64,000 nucleotides of DNA from contig NZ_VCIA01000001.1 of the NCBI RefSeq assembly GCF_005887555.1, positions 1 through 64,000 of the forward strand. The letters run 5' to 3'. Made by a program: the position numbers and the translations under genes. Below, piece by piece: positions 8,207 through 16,882 of this stretch. How positions within the stretch are numbered: the stretch's first letter is position 1; the number at the start of each line of letters is the position of its first letter. Under the pieces are notes generated by a model. That model was not told the DNA's origin and did no database searches. It was given only the letters and a program-made list of their open reading frames with translations. Origin of the DNA: Lentibacillus cibarius (GTDB lineage: Bacteria > Bacillota > Bacilli > Bacillales > Amphibacillaceae).

Positions 8207-9306
8207 ATTGATTGCTCCTTATCCAGTTTAAGATGTAACTGATACAACACTTTCTGCAGTTGCTGCATATCTGTTTCTGTTCCAATTGTTACCCGAATTG
8301 TATTGGGAGCGCCAAGTCCTTCGCCGGCTTTGACGATAAATCCATTTTCCAGTAAATATTGAAATACACGTTCTCCGCTTATCGGTGTCGATATCAGCAG
8401 AAAATTGGTGTGTGATTCAAAGTAATGCCAGCCAATGGAGTCCAAAAAATGTTCAAACGATTGTTTAATAGCATGAATTCTGGTTATGGCTTGTTCAAGA
8501 AAGGCATCATCTTCCATTGCTTTTAAAGCTGCTTTTTGCGCTATAGTCGATACGTTGAATGGTCCTCTGACAACATCTAGTTTTCGAATCAATGTTTCTG
8601 ATGCAATACCATACCCGACTCTTAATCCGGCAAGTCCATAAGCCTTGGAGAATGTACGCAGCACCATCAAATTTTCGTATTGTTCCAAATGATCCAGTAC
8701 ACGCAGGTTCCACTCGGCACTCACATATTCATAGTAAGCCTCATCAAGCACAACCAAAACATTTTCCGGGCATTTGTCCATAAATGCATAAAAATCGTCT
8801 TTTGAAATCACGCACCCTGTTGGATTATTCGGTGAACAAAGCCATACAACACTTGTCCTGTCATCAATGGCAGAAAGTATACCTGATAGGTCATGGCAAC
8901 CGTTGACTGTCGGAATTTCCTTCACCTCAGCGCCTTCAATACGTGCGCTGTGTTTGTACTGAGGAAATGTCGGTGCCGCCATGACTGTGTTCACACCAGG
9001 ATACAGAAATGCACGGCCGATTATTTGAATAATTTCATCTGTTCCACTGCCAAATATTAGCTGTTCTTCTTTAACATTTAAATTTGCTGCAGCTGTACGT
9101 CGCAGTTCTGTTGCGTATCCATCCGGATAAATGTGATGTTCGAGCATGTGGGAGATGGTTGTATTCACTTGTTCAGAATGACCAAATGGATTTTCATTTG
9201 ATGCAAGCTTCACAATCCGGCTAAGACCGTATTCCTCCTTCACTTCTTCTATCTGTTTTCCGGGTTTGTATGGTGTCATTCCATCAAGTACTTTTTTATT
9301 TTTCAT
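8203..9306 (-). CDS. hisC: Histidinol-phosphate aminotransferase
   Basis: A PLP-dependent class I/II aminotransferase of 367 residues. Visible motifs are SNENPFG near the N-terminus, SPNNPTG, DEAYYEY, and the Schiff-base lysine in RTFSKAYGLAGLRVGYG. In Bacillus this enzyme serves histidine synthesis and also transaminates aromatic 2-oxo acids, which explains its place next to tyrA. It overlaps tyrA by 4 bp and lies 17 bp after aroB. In B. subtilis aroH and the trp genes stand between aroB and hisC; here they are absent. Confidence 0.95.
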   Translation of the reverse strand: MKNKKVLDGMTPYKPGKQIEEVKEEYGLSRIVKLASNENPFGHSEQVNTTISHMLEHHIYPDGYATELRRTAAANLNVKEEQLIFGSGTDEIIQIIGRAFLYPGVNTVMAAPTFPQYKHSARIEGAEVKEIPTVNGCHDLSGILSAIDDRTSVVWLCSPNNPTGCVISKDDFYAFMDKCPENVLVVLDEAYYEYVSAEWNLRVLDHLEQYENLMVLRTFSKAYGLAGLRVGYGIASETLIRKLDVVRGPFNVSTIAQKAALKAMEDDAFLEQAITRIHAIKQSFEHFLDSIGWHYFESHTNFLLISTPISGERVFQYLLENGFIVKAGEGLGAPNTIRVTIGTETDMQQLQKVLYQLHLKLDKEQSM

Positions 9307-9323
9307 TTCTACTCCCCCATCTA

Positions 9324-10400
9324 TTAATTTCTATGTGTCAATTCCTCGAAAAAAGATTCCAGATAATCAAGTAACGCGCAATCATCCACTTCAGCCATTG
9401 ACGGCTGCCCAACAGCTTGTAAAAGAACCATCTGTACTTCAGAATTAAATGCCTTTTTATCCAGTTTCATTTTTGAAAGGATATCACCGGGATCAATAAC
9501 AGGTAATGCTAGCGGATACCCATTATTTTTTAGCCAAGTATATAACTCGTCAAACGGGAGATTTGTGGCAAAGTTTTTTTCACTTACCCGTATTGCAAAT
9601 AATAATCCAACCGCAACTAGTTCTCCATGTGTCCACTTTCCATAACCGAGCAAGGACTCCAGCGCATGACCCAATGTATGTCCAAGATTTAGAAATTTAC
9701 GAATGTTAGACTCGCGTTCATCCTGTTCAACGATGGATGCTTTTATATTGATTCCTTTTCTTATATGATCGGTAAGCTGGCGATTGGTAAGTGAAGCCAG
9801 GCGCTGATTTATTAATTCGTGAAAAAAGTCCGCATCACCTAGCAGTGCCTCTTTAATTATTTCTGCATAGCCCGAACGCACTTCCTTATTGCTTAATGTA
9901 TGCAGAGTGTTTATATCATAAATAACCGCATCAGGTGGATAAAAACTGCCAATCAGGTTCTTCCCTTGTTCGTGATTAATCGCAACTTTTCCACCGACAC
10001 TGCTGTCGTGGGCAAGTATAGTTGTTGGCATTTGCACAAAATCAATGCCCCGCATGAATGTTGCAGCGACGAAACCCGCTGCATCTCCAACAACACCACC
10101 GCCAAGTGCGAGGATTAGTGATCGCCTGTCGAGTCCGCATGTAATTGCCTTTGTTTGCAATTGATAAAATATATCGATGCTTTTAGCTTTCTCGCCTGCA
10201 GGAATCGTGTGGGTAAACACCCGGTCATGTGCAAGGGCCTGTTTGACATCTTGCAAATAATGACTGCCGACACAATCATCGGTAATAATTAAAATTGCCG
10301 TGTATGTTTTTGATAAAAAGCGATTCACATCATGACGAAGATCTTCTCCGATGTACACAGGATATGTTTTTGTGTCTGCGTTCACGTGAAGCGTATCCAT
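9324..10400 (-). CDS. aroB: 3-dehydroquinate synthase
   Basis: Converts DAHP to 3-dehydroquinate using NAD and a metal ion. Family motifs seen: PAGEKAKS, ALGGGVVGDAAGFVAATFMRG, PTTILAHDSSVGGKVAIN, and the metal-binding NLGHTLGHALE with the later HGE. I choose the ATG at 10400 ([10 protein letters not shown]), giving about 358 residues: it shares TAATG with the aroC stop and has AGGTG six bases upstream. A GTG nine bases earlier has no suitable ribosome-binding site. Operon partner of aroC and hisC. Confidence 0.95.
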   Translation of the reverse strand: MDTLHVNADTKTYPVYIGEDLRHDVNRFLSKTYTAILIITDDCVGSHYLQDVKQALAHDRVFTHTIPAGEKAKSIDIFYQLQTKAITCGLDRRSLILALGGGVVGDAAGFVAATFMRGIDFVQMPTTILAHDSSVGGKVAINHEQGKNLIGSFYPPDAVIYDINTLHTLSNKEVRSGYAEIIKEALLGDADFFHELINQRLASLTNRQLTDHIRKGINIKASIVEQDERESNIRKFLNLGHTLGHALESLLGYGKWTHGELVAVGLLFAIRVSEKNFATNLPFDELYTWLKNNGYPLALPVIDPGDILSKMKLDKKAFNSEVQMVLLQAVGQPSMAEVDDCALLDYLESFFEELTHRN

Positions 10401-11566
10401 TAAAAGCACCTGATTTCTTCACGGTAATCATCGATAGCTTGTTGTAACTTCGGAAACTGGTCATGTGGAAATTGTTCTGTAATTGCCTTTGCCAGCTCAA
10501 AAGCCACCACGTGCTCCATGACTACTGAAGCTGCAGGGACAGCGCAGGAATCAGATCGTTCAATACTTGCGTTGAATGGTTCTTTTGTCTCGATATCCAC
10601 ACTTTGCAGCGGTTTGTAGAGAGTTGGAATTGGTTTCATAACACCTTTGATGACCAATGGCATACCTGTTGTCATACCACCCTCGAAACCTCCGAGACGA
10701 TTAGTTTTTCGATAATAGCCATCTTCCTCGTCCCAGGCAATTTCGTCATGAACTTGGCTGCCGTTTTTTCGGGCCGCTTCAAACCCCAAACCAAATTCAA
10801 CACCTTTAAATGCATTAATGCTCATGACGCTGCCGGCTATTCTGCCATCCAATTTTCGATCATAATGAACGTATGATCCGATACCAGCGGGCATACCTTC
10901 TACATACACTTCGATAACGCCACCAATGGAATCTCCATCCTTTTTAGCTTGATCGATGGCATCCATCATTTGTTGCTCTACATCTTTATCGAGTGTCCGG
11001 ACTGGAGATTCCTCGGAAATACGCTGTCTATCAGCAATGGATAAGGAACTATTTTCTTTTGCCGTGATTCCTGCTATTTCTTTAACATACCCCGAGACAG
11101 TAATGCCTAAATGATTAAGAAGTGTTTTGGCAACTGCTCCTGCCGCCACCCGTGCCGCTGTCTCCCTTGCCGATGAACGTTCAAGGACGTTGCGCATATC
11201 ACGGTGACCATATTTTAGTGCACCATTCAAATCAGCGTGTCCGGGTCTCGGCCGTGACACTGTTCGCCGTAGTTTTTTATTCGTTTCAATGGGATCTTCC
11301 CCCATGATATCAATCCAATGTTTGAAATCATCGTTATGTATAACAAGCGATATCGGTGACCCGAGCGTGTAACCATGGCGCACCCCGCTTGTGATATCGG
11401 CCATATCTTTTTCTATTTGCATTCGTTTGCCGCGTCCATGCCCTTGCTGTCTCCTGATTAATGACTGATTGATATCTTCCTGAAGAAGTGGCATGTTAGC
11501 GGGAAGCCCTTCAATAATCGTAGTCAGCTGTTTACCGTGGGATTCACCGGCTGTCAAGTAACGCAT
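10400..11566 (-). CDS. aroC: Chorismate synthase
   Basis: Final common step to chorismate, an FMN-dependent elimination of phosphate from EPSP. The 388-residue protein begins [20 protein letters not shown], a family signature, and contains [37 protein letters not shown] and the C-terminal [21 protein letters not shown]. subtilis calls it aroF. It heads the aroC-aroB-hisC-tyrA-aroA run; a terminator after cheR (11666-11691) means it probably has its own promoter in 11567-11665, where TATGATA and TATAGT are candidate -10 boxes. AAGGAGG lies ahead of the ATG. Confidence 0.96.
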   Translation of the reverse strand: MRYLTAGESHGKQLTTIIEGLPANMPLLQEDINQSLIRRQQGHGRGKRMQIEKDMADITSGVRHGYTLGSPISLVIHNDDFKHWIDIMGEDPIETNKKLRRTVSRPRPGHADLNGALKYGHRDMRNVLERSSARETAARVAAGAVAKTLLNHLGITVSGYVKEIAGITAKENSSLSIADRQRISEESPVRTLDKDVEQQMMDAIDQAKKDGDSIGGVIEVYVEGMPAGIGSYVHYDRKLDGRIAGSVMSINAFKGVEFGLGFEAARKNGSQVHDEIAWDEEDGYYRKTNRLGGFEGGMTTGMPLVIKGVMKPIPTLYKPLQSVDIETKEPFNASIERSDSCAVPAASVVMEHVVAFELAKAITEQFPHDQFPKLQQAIDDYREEIRCF

Positions 11567-11665
11567 ATGTTTTCCTCCTTAACGGAATTTTGTATTACTA
11601 TATCATATTTTAGCAAGTTTTTGGTGGATTTCGTTAAAATTTGCTGTATCTTCTGAAGGTAAGAA

Positions 11666-11691
11666 AAATACGTTTGTCCTTAAACAAACGT
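11666..11691 (-). terminator. Terminator after cheR
   Basis: ACGTTTGT (11670-11677) and ACAAACGT (11684-11691) form an 8-bp stem followed on the minus strand by ATTTTTC. Confidence 0.7.
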
Positions 11692-11728
11692 ACAGATGAA
11701 CTGTTTCTATATTAAATTATACTAAGAT

Positions 11729-12505
11729 TTACGTCATACGCTGATAAAAAAATGTATCAAGCAAGCGGAGTCCGTAGTTATCGGGTTTGAATATTTGTTC
11801 GGTGCTGCCGATAAAAATCACTCCATGTTGATTTAATGAGTGTGAAAATTTGGTATAAATAGCTGCCTTCGCATCATCTGTAAAATAAATCAGTACATTT
11901 CTACATATGATTAAATCAACATTTGATGGGTATGTATCGGCGAGCAAATCGTGTTTTTTGAAGGCAACATGTTGTTTGACTGATTGATCAACTGAATATA
12001 AGTTTTCATCCTGTTTGAAATATTTGTAAATCAGTTTATCTGGTATTCCTTTTACCGACCGTTCCGTATATACACCCTGCCTGGCCTTTTCAAGGGCGCT
12101 ACGGTCGATGTCGGTAGCCAGAATATGAAAATCATAATTAGGAAAAAACTCCTTTAACATGATTGCCGTACTATATGGCTCCTCCCCCGTGGAGCAGGCG
12201 GCACTCCATATCTTAAGTTTGTTAGACAATGCACCAAGCTGCGGCAAAATAGACGTTTTTAGTACTTCCCACCGGTCAGGATTCCTGAAAAACTCGGATA
12301 CATTGATTGTCATATGATCCAAAAATTCATTCAGCAGCAAATTATCCCGTTTCATTGCGCAAAAATATTGACGAAACGTTGGATAACCTCTCTTGTCCCG
12401 CAATGATACAAGTCGTCGTTTCATTTGTGTCTGTTTATACATTGTCAAATCTATGCTAAGTCTTTTTTTTACATTGTTGATAAATTCGATATAGTCATCT
12501 GTCAT
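11729..12505 (-). CDS. cheR: Chemotaxis protein methyltransferase CheR
   Basis: Methylates glutamates of chemoreceptors with S-adenosylmethionine. The 258 residues include an N-terminal helical domain (about 1-75) and a SAM-binding domain with WSAACSTGEEPYSTAIML, ILATDIDRSALEKA and DLIICRNVLIYF. Length and order match CheR. The ndk-cheR-aroC arrangement is as in B. subtilis, where cheR is remote from the main chemotaxis operon. AGAGGCG precedes the chosen ATG. Confidence 0.94.
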   Translation of the reverse strand: MTDDYIEFINNVKKRLSIDLTMYKQTQMKRRLVSLRDKRGYPTFRQYFCAMKRDNLLLNEFLDHMTINVSEFFRNPDRWEVLKTSILPQLGALSNKLKIWSAACSTGEEPYSTAIMLKEFFPNYDFHILATDIDRSALEKARQGVYTERSVKGIPDKLIYKYFKQDENLYSVDQSVKQHVAFKKHDLLADTYPSNVDLIICRNVLIYFTDDAKAAIYTKFSHSLNQHGVIFIGSTEQIFKPDNYGLRLLDTFFYQRMT

Positions 12506-12610
12506 GCATGAACGCCTCTTTTAAACTAATTCTATTTATCAGTACAGTCAATGGATCCATTTCAACGTTTAATGGGATACCATACCAAGTTTTAAAAGCC
12601 CGTTTTATAC

Positions 12611-12634
12611 AAAACCTCCGTTAAAAAACGGAGG
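12611..12634 (-). terminator. Terminator after ndk
   Basis: CCTCCGTT (12615-12622) and AACGGAGG (12627-12634) form an 8-bp stem with a tight loop, followed on the minus strand by TTTTGTAT. Confidence 0.85.
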
Positions 12635-12642
12635 CTTTAAAT

Positions 12643-13089
12643 TTAATAAATCCACTCACTATCCTGTTTTGAATATGTTTTAATTTCACTATCCTGGAAG
12701 AAAAGGTTAATTTCCCTTTCAGCACTTTCAGGCGAGTCAGATCCATGGATGATGTTCTTCCCTACTGTCATTCCATAGTCACCACGGATTGTTCCCGGAG
12801 CCGCTTCAAGCGGATTGGTTTTGCCCATCATGTCGCGGGCTGTCGAGATGATGTTTTCACCTTCCCATACCATCGCAAAAACAGGTCCGGATGTGATGAA
12901 TTCCACTAGTTCCCCAAAAAAAGGCTTATCTTCATGCTCTCCATAGTGTGTTTTTGCTGTCTCCTCAGAAATTTGCATAAGCTTAGCACCAGCAAGTTTA
13001 AAACCTTTACGCTCAAACCGGCTTACGATTTCACCGACCAAATTACGCTGAACGCCATCCGGTTTAACCATTAAAAATGTCTGTTCCAT
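12643..13089 (-). CDS. ndk: Nucleoside diphosphate kinase
   Basis: Transfers the gamma-phosphate between nucleoside triphosphates and diphosphates through a phosphohistidine. Motifs: [18 protein letters not shown] at the start and the active-site [16 protein letters not shown]. The ATG at 13089 (MEQTFLMV) is preferred over a GTG three codons earlier because AGAGGTG is correctly spaced from it; the product is then 148 residues, the family norm. It follows hepT by 83 bp and ends at a strong terminator. Confidence 0.96.
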   Translation of the reverse strand: MEQTFLMVKPDGVQRNLVGEIVSRFERKGFKLAGAKLMQISEETAKTHYGEHEDKPFFGELVEFITSGPVFAMVWEGENIISTARDMMGKTNPLEAAPGTIRGDYGMTVGKNIIHGSDSPESAEREINLFFQDSEIKTYSKQDSEWIY

Positions 13090-13172
13090 TTTCTGCACCT
13101 CTTTTTCATATGTATTTTACTAAAGACAACCGATAAGAATTTTACCAGACTTCGTACACAATAACAATATAC

Positions 13173-14144
13173 TTATGAACGTCTTTTGCCAATATATTTG
13201 GCAATGCTCTGCAACGTATGCTTTGCTTTGTTATGTGGAATATCATCTAACTGTTTAAGTGCTTTTTGCAAATATTGATTACTGATTCGATAGGATGCCG
13301 CAATAGCATCTGTTTGCTTCAATGAGTCAAGTAGGTTGTCCATGGATGTTCTAGTAACCAGCTCCGGATCTGCAAACGTTTCACGAAGTTGTCGTTCAAA
13401 TGAAGGGTCTTGCATTGCCAAAAGTACCGGCAACGTGACATTTCCTTGTAATAAATCATTACCTGCAGGTTTACCGAGTTCCCTTTCCGATGCAGTAAAA
13501 TCAAGAATGTCATCAATAATCTGGTATGACATCCCGATGTAATAGCCATACCAAAACAACTTAGCAGCTCGCTTTTCGTCTACATTAGAAGCAATAGCGC
13601 CGAGTTTACAGCTTGCCGCGATAAGCAATGCAGTTTTTCTTTTGATTCTTCGTAAATAATCCCGTAAGTTTTGATTCCAGTTATATTTATCCCTGATTTG
13701 TTCAATTTCACCTTTAGCCACTTGCACCATCGTCCCGGAAAGAATGCGATGGGCAGACGGATTTTTCAGTTTGGTGATATTCTCTAATGCTCTGGCCAGA
13801 ATAAAATCACCAGTATACATCGCGGTGCGGTTGCCATACAATTGTTTGATAGTGGGTTCACCTCGACGCAAAGCTGCATCATCAATCACATCATCATGAA
13901 CGAGTGATGCCATATGTATCAGTTCTAACGATACAGCAACCGTTGTAACACGCTCGGCGTTATATTCCCCGAGTTGTCCGCACAACAAGACAAAAACAGG
14001 GCGGATACGTTTTCCCCCTGCCTTTAGCAACTGTGTGGAAGTTTCGCGCAAAGTATCATGTTCGGCCTGAATCGCATCGGCCAGAGCATATTCAATCATA
14101 TCCAATTCTTTTTTTAAGTGCCCATATGTTTTCGTCAACTTCAT
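13173..14144 (-). CDS. hepT: Heptaprenyl diphosphate synthase component II
   Basis: Catalytic subunit of the two-component prenyl transferase that makes the C35 side chain of menaquinone-7. The first aspartate-rich motif is HDDVIDDAALRRG and the second IIDDILDF, separated as in trans-polyprenyl synthases; AGGKRIRPVF binds the diphosphate. The ATG at 14144 (MKLTKTYGHL) follows AAAAGGTG; three upstream codons from a GTG are unlikely to be used. About 323 residues. Works with HepS (14951-15754) and lies after menG. Confidence 0.95.
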   Translation of the reverse strand: MKLTKTYGHLKKELDMIEYALADAIQAEHDTLRETSTQLLKAGGKRIRPVFVLLCGQLGEYNAERVTTVAVSLELIHMASLVHDDVIDDAALRRGEPTIKQLYGNRTAMYTGDFILARALENITKLKNPSAHRILSGTMVQVAKGEIEQIRDKYNWNQNLRDYLRRIKRKTALLIAASCKLGAIASNVDEKRAAKLFWYGYYIGMSYQIIDDILDFTASERELGKPAGNDLLQGNVTLPVLLAMQDPSFERQLRETFADPELVTRTSMDNLLDSLKQTDAIAASYRISNQYLQKALKQLDDIPHNKAKHTLQSIAKYIGKRRS

Positions 14145-14222
14145 GCATGTCACCTTTTTTATCCAGCTTGAACGATACCGCAGGCAAGAAGGCCATCACT
14201 TGGCACATATTAATCTGCACCG

Positions 14223-14945
14223 TTAAAGATTGCCGCTTTCTTTCTTTATTCCCATATGCATGGCGGCTACTCCTCCTGTATAGTGTTTCACCTTAACATA
14301 ATTAAAGCCTGCTCTGTAAAACATTTGTTTAAGTTTCTTTTTATCAGGAAAATTCTTAGCAGATTCATACAACCATGCGTACTCCTGATAACTTTTTGCG
14401 AATAACTTTCCCAATAATGGCATAATAAACCGGAAATAAAGATAATACCCCTGGCGAAAACCAATCATAGTTGGTTGTGAGGTTTCCAAGCATACCACTT
14501 TTCCACCAGGTTTAACGACCCGGTACATTTCTTTCAGCACTCTCATATAGTCAGGGACATTGCGCAACCCAAATCCGATGGTAACATAATCGAATGAATT
14601 GCTTTCAAATGGTAGTTCCATGGCATTTCCTTGAATGAAAGATAGCTGTTTGTATTCTAAATTCCGATTTTTTTCTCTAGCGACAGACAACATGTTGTCA
14701 CTAAAGTCCAGTCCAATTACTGCTCCGGAATTCCCTGCAGCTTCCGCCAAAGAAATTGACCAATCCCCTGTTCCACAGCATACATCCAATGCCTTGGCTC
14801 CTTTTTGGACATTCATCTGCTTCATGACGTCTTTTCTCCAAGCTTTGTGTCGCTGAAAAGAAATAATTGCGTTCATGGAGTCATAGCGGTCATATATTTT
14901 CTCAAAAACATCATGTACTCGTTCTTCTTTTGATGGTTGCTGCAT
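14223..14945 (-). CDS. menG: Demethylmenaquinone methyltransferase
   Basis: Last step of menaquinone synthesis, SAM-dependent C-methylation of demethylmenaquinone. UbiE/COQ5 family signatures are [17 protein letters not shown], the SAM loop [44 protein letters not shown] and [15 protein letters not shown]. The length of 240 residues is usual. The gene lies between hepS (5 bp upstream) and hepT, so chain synthesis and ring methylation are encoded together. Older literature names it menH, ubiE or gerCB. Confidence 0.95.
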   Translation of the reverse strand: MQQPSKEERVHDVFEKIYDRYDSMNAIISFQRHKAWRKDVMKQMNVQKGAKALDVCCGTGDWSISLAEAAGNSGAVIGLDFSDNMLSVAREKNRNLEYKQLSFIQGNAMELPFESNSFDYVTIGFGLRNVPDYMRVLKEMYRVVKPGGKVVCLETSQPTMIGFRQGYYLYFRFIMPLLGKLFAKSYQEYAWLYESAKNFPDKKKLKQMFYRAGFNYVKVKHYTGGVAAMHMGIKKESGNL

Positions 14946-14950
14946 GGCTA

Positions 14951-15754
14951 TTACCCTTCTTCCGCAATCGATCTACTATTGGCAAGTGATTCATTCAGTG
15001 TCTCTTTTAATTCTGTACTTAGCCCGGCAAGACGGGACGGAAACCGAACCAAATGATGGTTAATGGATCTTAATTCCCTATTAAGGAATGTTTCAATGGT
15101 TTGACGGTCCTTACTGGCGATGTGTTCATCCCAAATATCTAGAGGTACCTCTTTGACGCCACTATCTGAAGGTTTTCGTGCGGTGGAAAGCTTTCTAATC
15201 GTCAGCCATTCAGCGGCGATATCGCGAATCATTTTTTCGCCGGTAAATTCTGCAACCCGTATAATTAAAAGTGATTCTACTTTTTTAATAAGTTGCATCG
15301 ATATATAAAATGAGTCTTCATTCATTTTATAGTGTAATTCCATCTTACCCTCATTAATTTCTTTAATAGCAGTCGCAAGAACTCTAATTAGTTCAACTTC
15401 TTCTACTTCCGAAAGAAGCAAATAATATAAGCTACTATAATAATCTCCTGCCAAAACGGATAATTGCTTCGACTTTACTTCATCATCCGTTTGCAGACAA
15501 TCATTTGTTTCAGGGACAGCGTCATGTATATCTAATGCCATCTGGACAAGCATGGCGGCCGTGATGTAATTCTTCTTTTTTTCATCCGGCAACGCTGTAT
15601 TATTAAGAACTAATGTTAACATATATAATTTATCATCATTCAAATAAGGAACTTGTACATATTTTTCGATTAATGAATTATGTATTTTCTCATTAATTAG
15701 CACTTTTAGATTGTTTAATTCCATACTGGATGTTTGCAAAACAACCACCTGCAC
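14951..15754 (-). CDS. hepS: Heptaprenyl diphosphate synthase component I
   Basis: Non-catalytic partner needed by HepT for C35 chain formation. About 260 residues, mainly helical, without aspartate-rich motifs, containing [25 protein letters not shown] and a conserved-looking C-terminal half, typical of HEPPP synthase subunit 1. The start is uncertain: the longest frame uses GTG at 15754; TTG at 15739 has AGGTGG five bases before it; the ATG at 15724 (MELNNLKV) lacks a clear ribosome-binding site. It follows mtrB and precedes menG. Confidence 0.9.
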   Translation of the reverse strand: MQVVVLQTSSMELNNLKVLINEKIHNSLIEKYVQVPYLNDDKLYMLTLVLNNTALPDEKKKNYITAAMLVQMALDIHDAVPETNDCLQTDDEVKSKQLSVLAGDYYSSLYYLLLSEVEEVELIRVLATAIKEINEGKMELHYKMNEDSFYISMQLIKKVESLLIIRVAEFTGEKMIRDIAAEWLTIRKLSTARKPSDSGVKEVPLDIWDEHIASKDRQTIETFLNRELRSINHHLVRFPSRLAGLSTELKETLNESLANSRSIAEEG

Positions 15755-15855
15755 CCTTCCATTGACTCCAAATCATATAGCTATTATAGCATACTTCAGG
15801 AGTGTTCCATAACAAAAAATGAGCAAAAGTGAAGAAGGGGCACAGCAGTTTATAA

Positions 15856-16068
15856 CTAGTCGTTATACATCTCTCCGTGGCTCGTTTGGATGACAGCTTT
15901 ACCTCTAACTTTTACAGCAGAGGTATGCTCTGTGAACTGTGCAATCATCACTTCATTCTCATCCAATTTTTCTGAATGGTGGAAGCGCGTATCTGTCCCC
16001 CTTGTTAACCCGATTACATTCACACCATCTTCCAGTGCTTTAATAACAAAAAAGTCATTGCTTTCCAT
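15856..16068 (-). CDS. mtrB: Tryptophan RNA-binding attenuation protein (TRAP)
   Basis: The 70-residue TRAP subunit; eleven copies form a ring that binds tryptophan and then GAG/UAG repeats in target mRNAs. [21 protein letters not shown] and [12 protein letters not shown] carry the residues equivalent to the RNA-contacting lysine, lysine and arginine of the B. subtilis protein (here K34, K53, R55), all conserved. It lies between hbs and hepS as expected, but folE (mtrA), normally just upstream, is missing, and no trp gene is in the window. Its targets must be elsewhere. Confidence 0.95.
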   Translation of the reverse strand: MESNDFFVIKALEDGVNVIGLTRGTDTRFHHSEKLDENEVMIAQFTEHTSAVKVRGKAVIQTSHGEMYND

Positions 16069-16190
16069 ATTAACACTCCTGGACCGTTTTAATCATGTTC
16101 CTCGCAACAGCTTAAGTGGATCAAGGTCGTTCTTAAAAATGAATGGCGGTTACAGTAAACGACTGTTGAGAAATTCATCTTAAAAGTTAT

Positions 16191-16217
16191 AAAAAAGAGC
16201 ACGTCTATGCGTGCCCT
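16191..16217 (-). terminator. Terminator after hbs
   Basis: GAGCACG (16197-16203) pairs with CGTGCCC (16210-16216) through CACG and flanking G-C and G-T pairs; TTTTTTATAA follows on the minus strand. Confidence 0.75.
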
Positions 16218-16238
16218 TCTGCCCTATGTAAGGAAAAA

Positions 16239-16511
16239 TTACTGTACACTTTCTTTAAGGGCTTTTCCTGGTTTGAATGCAGGAACTTTACTTGCAGGAA
16301 TTTTAATTTCTTCCCCTGTCTGTGGATTACGACCTTTCCGTTCTGAACGTTCGCGCACTTCAAAGTTGCCGAATCCTATTAATTGAACTTTTTCACCTTT
16401 TTTAAGTGAATCCATGACAGATTCAAAAACCGCATCTACAGCTTTTGTAGCATCCTTCTTAGAAAGATCGCTTTTTTCTGCAACAGCATCAATCAAGTCT
16501 GTTTTATTCAT
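16239..16511 (-). CDS. hbs: DNA-binding protein HU (HBsu)
   Basis: Histone-like protein that bends and compacts DNA. The 90 residues contain the standard HU start [14 protein letters not shown], the helix pair and the beta-arm segment [26 protein letters not shown] use the ATG at 16511, preceded by GGAGGTG; an in-frame extension of 20 residues upstream is spurious. Terminator follows. The 365-bp region upstream to spoIVA probably holds its promoters (candidates include TATAAA near 16600) but I cannot fix them. Confidence 0.97.
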   Translation of the reverse strand: MNKTDLIDAVAEKSDLSKKDATKAVDAVFESVMDSLKKGEKVQLIGFGNFEVRERSERKGRNPQTGEEIKIPASKVPAFKPGKALKESVQ

Positions 16512-16849
16512 GACATTCACCTCCTCCCAAGAAGATTCAAAACGACATAGGAACATTTTGCAGTTATACAATCATTCGTTCCCATTTTGTCCATTTTTAT
16601 ACCTGAAGCCATCAAAATCAATGATGACAAGGCTTATATTAAACGAGTTTAGAGCAAAATTCAACAATAAGCCCTGAATTTGCCCATAATTATTCTTGTT
16701 CAAGCGCAATTTTTCGCTAATCCACGCTGCTATTGAATTTTTATGGGATATAAGGCGTTCAACAGCCGAATCCGCTCTATACTGCTTATACTAAAGATAT
16801 ACGACATAAAATTGGTGAATCCTGCCTATATCCGAAAAACTTTTTAGCT
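16512..16849. other. Intergenic region between hbs and spoIVA
   Basis: No convincing ORF or RNA structure. It should contain the hbs promoter and leader; several AT-rich hexamers are present, but none is paired with a convincing -35 at normal spacing. Confidence 0.5.
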
Positions 16850-16850
16850 A

Positions 16851-16882
16851 AAAAAAATAGCAACTATGTATAGCTGCTATAA
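16851..16882 (-). terminator. Terminator at the spoIVA stop
   Basis: TATAGCAGCTA on the minus strand pairs with TAGTTGCTATT across a short loop and is followed by seven T residues; the hairpin overlaps the last bases of spoIVA. Confidence 0.7.

Noticed and set aside
11567..11665. TRAP-binding triplet repeats in the aroC leader
   Set aside because: Only a single TAG occurs; the regular series of GAG/TAG triplets needed for TRAP is absent.
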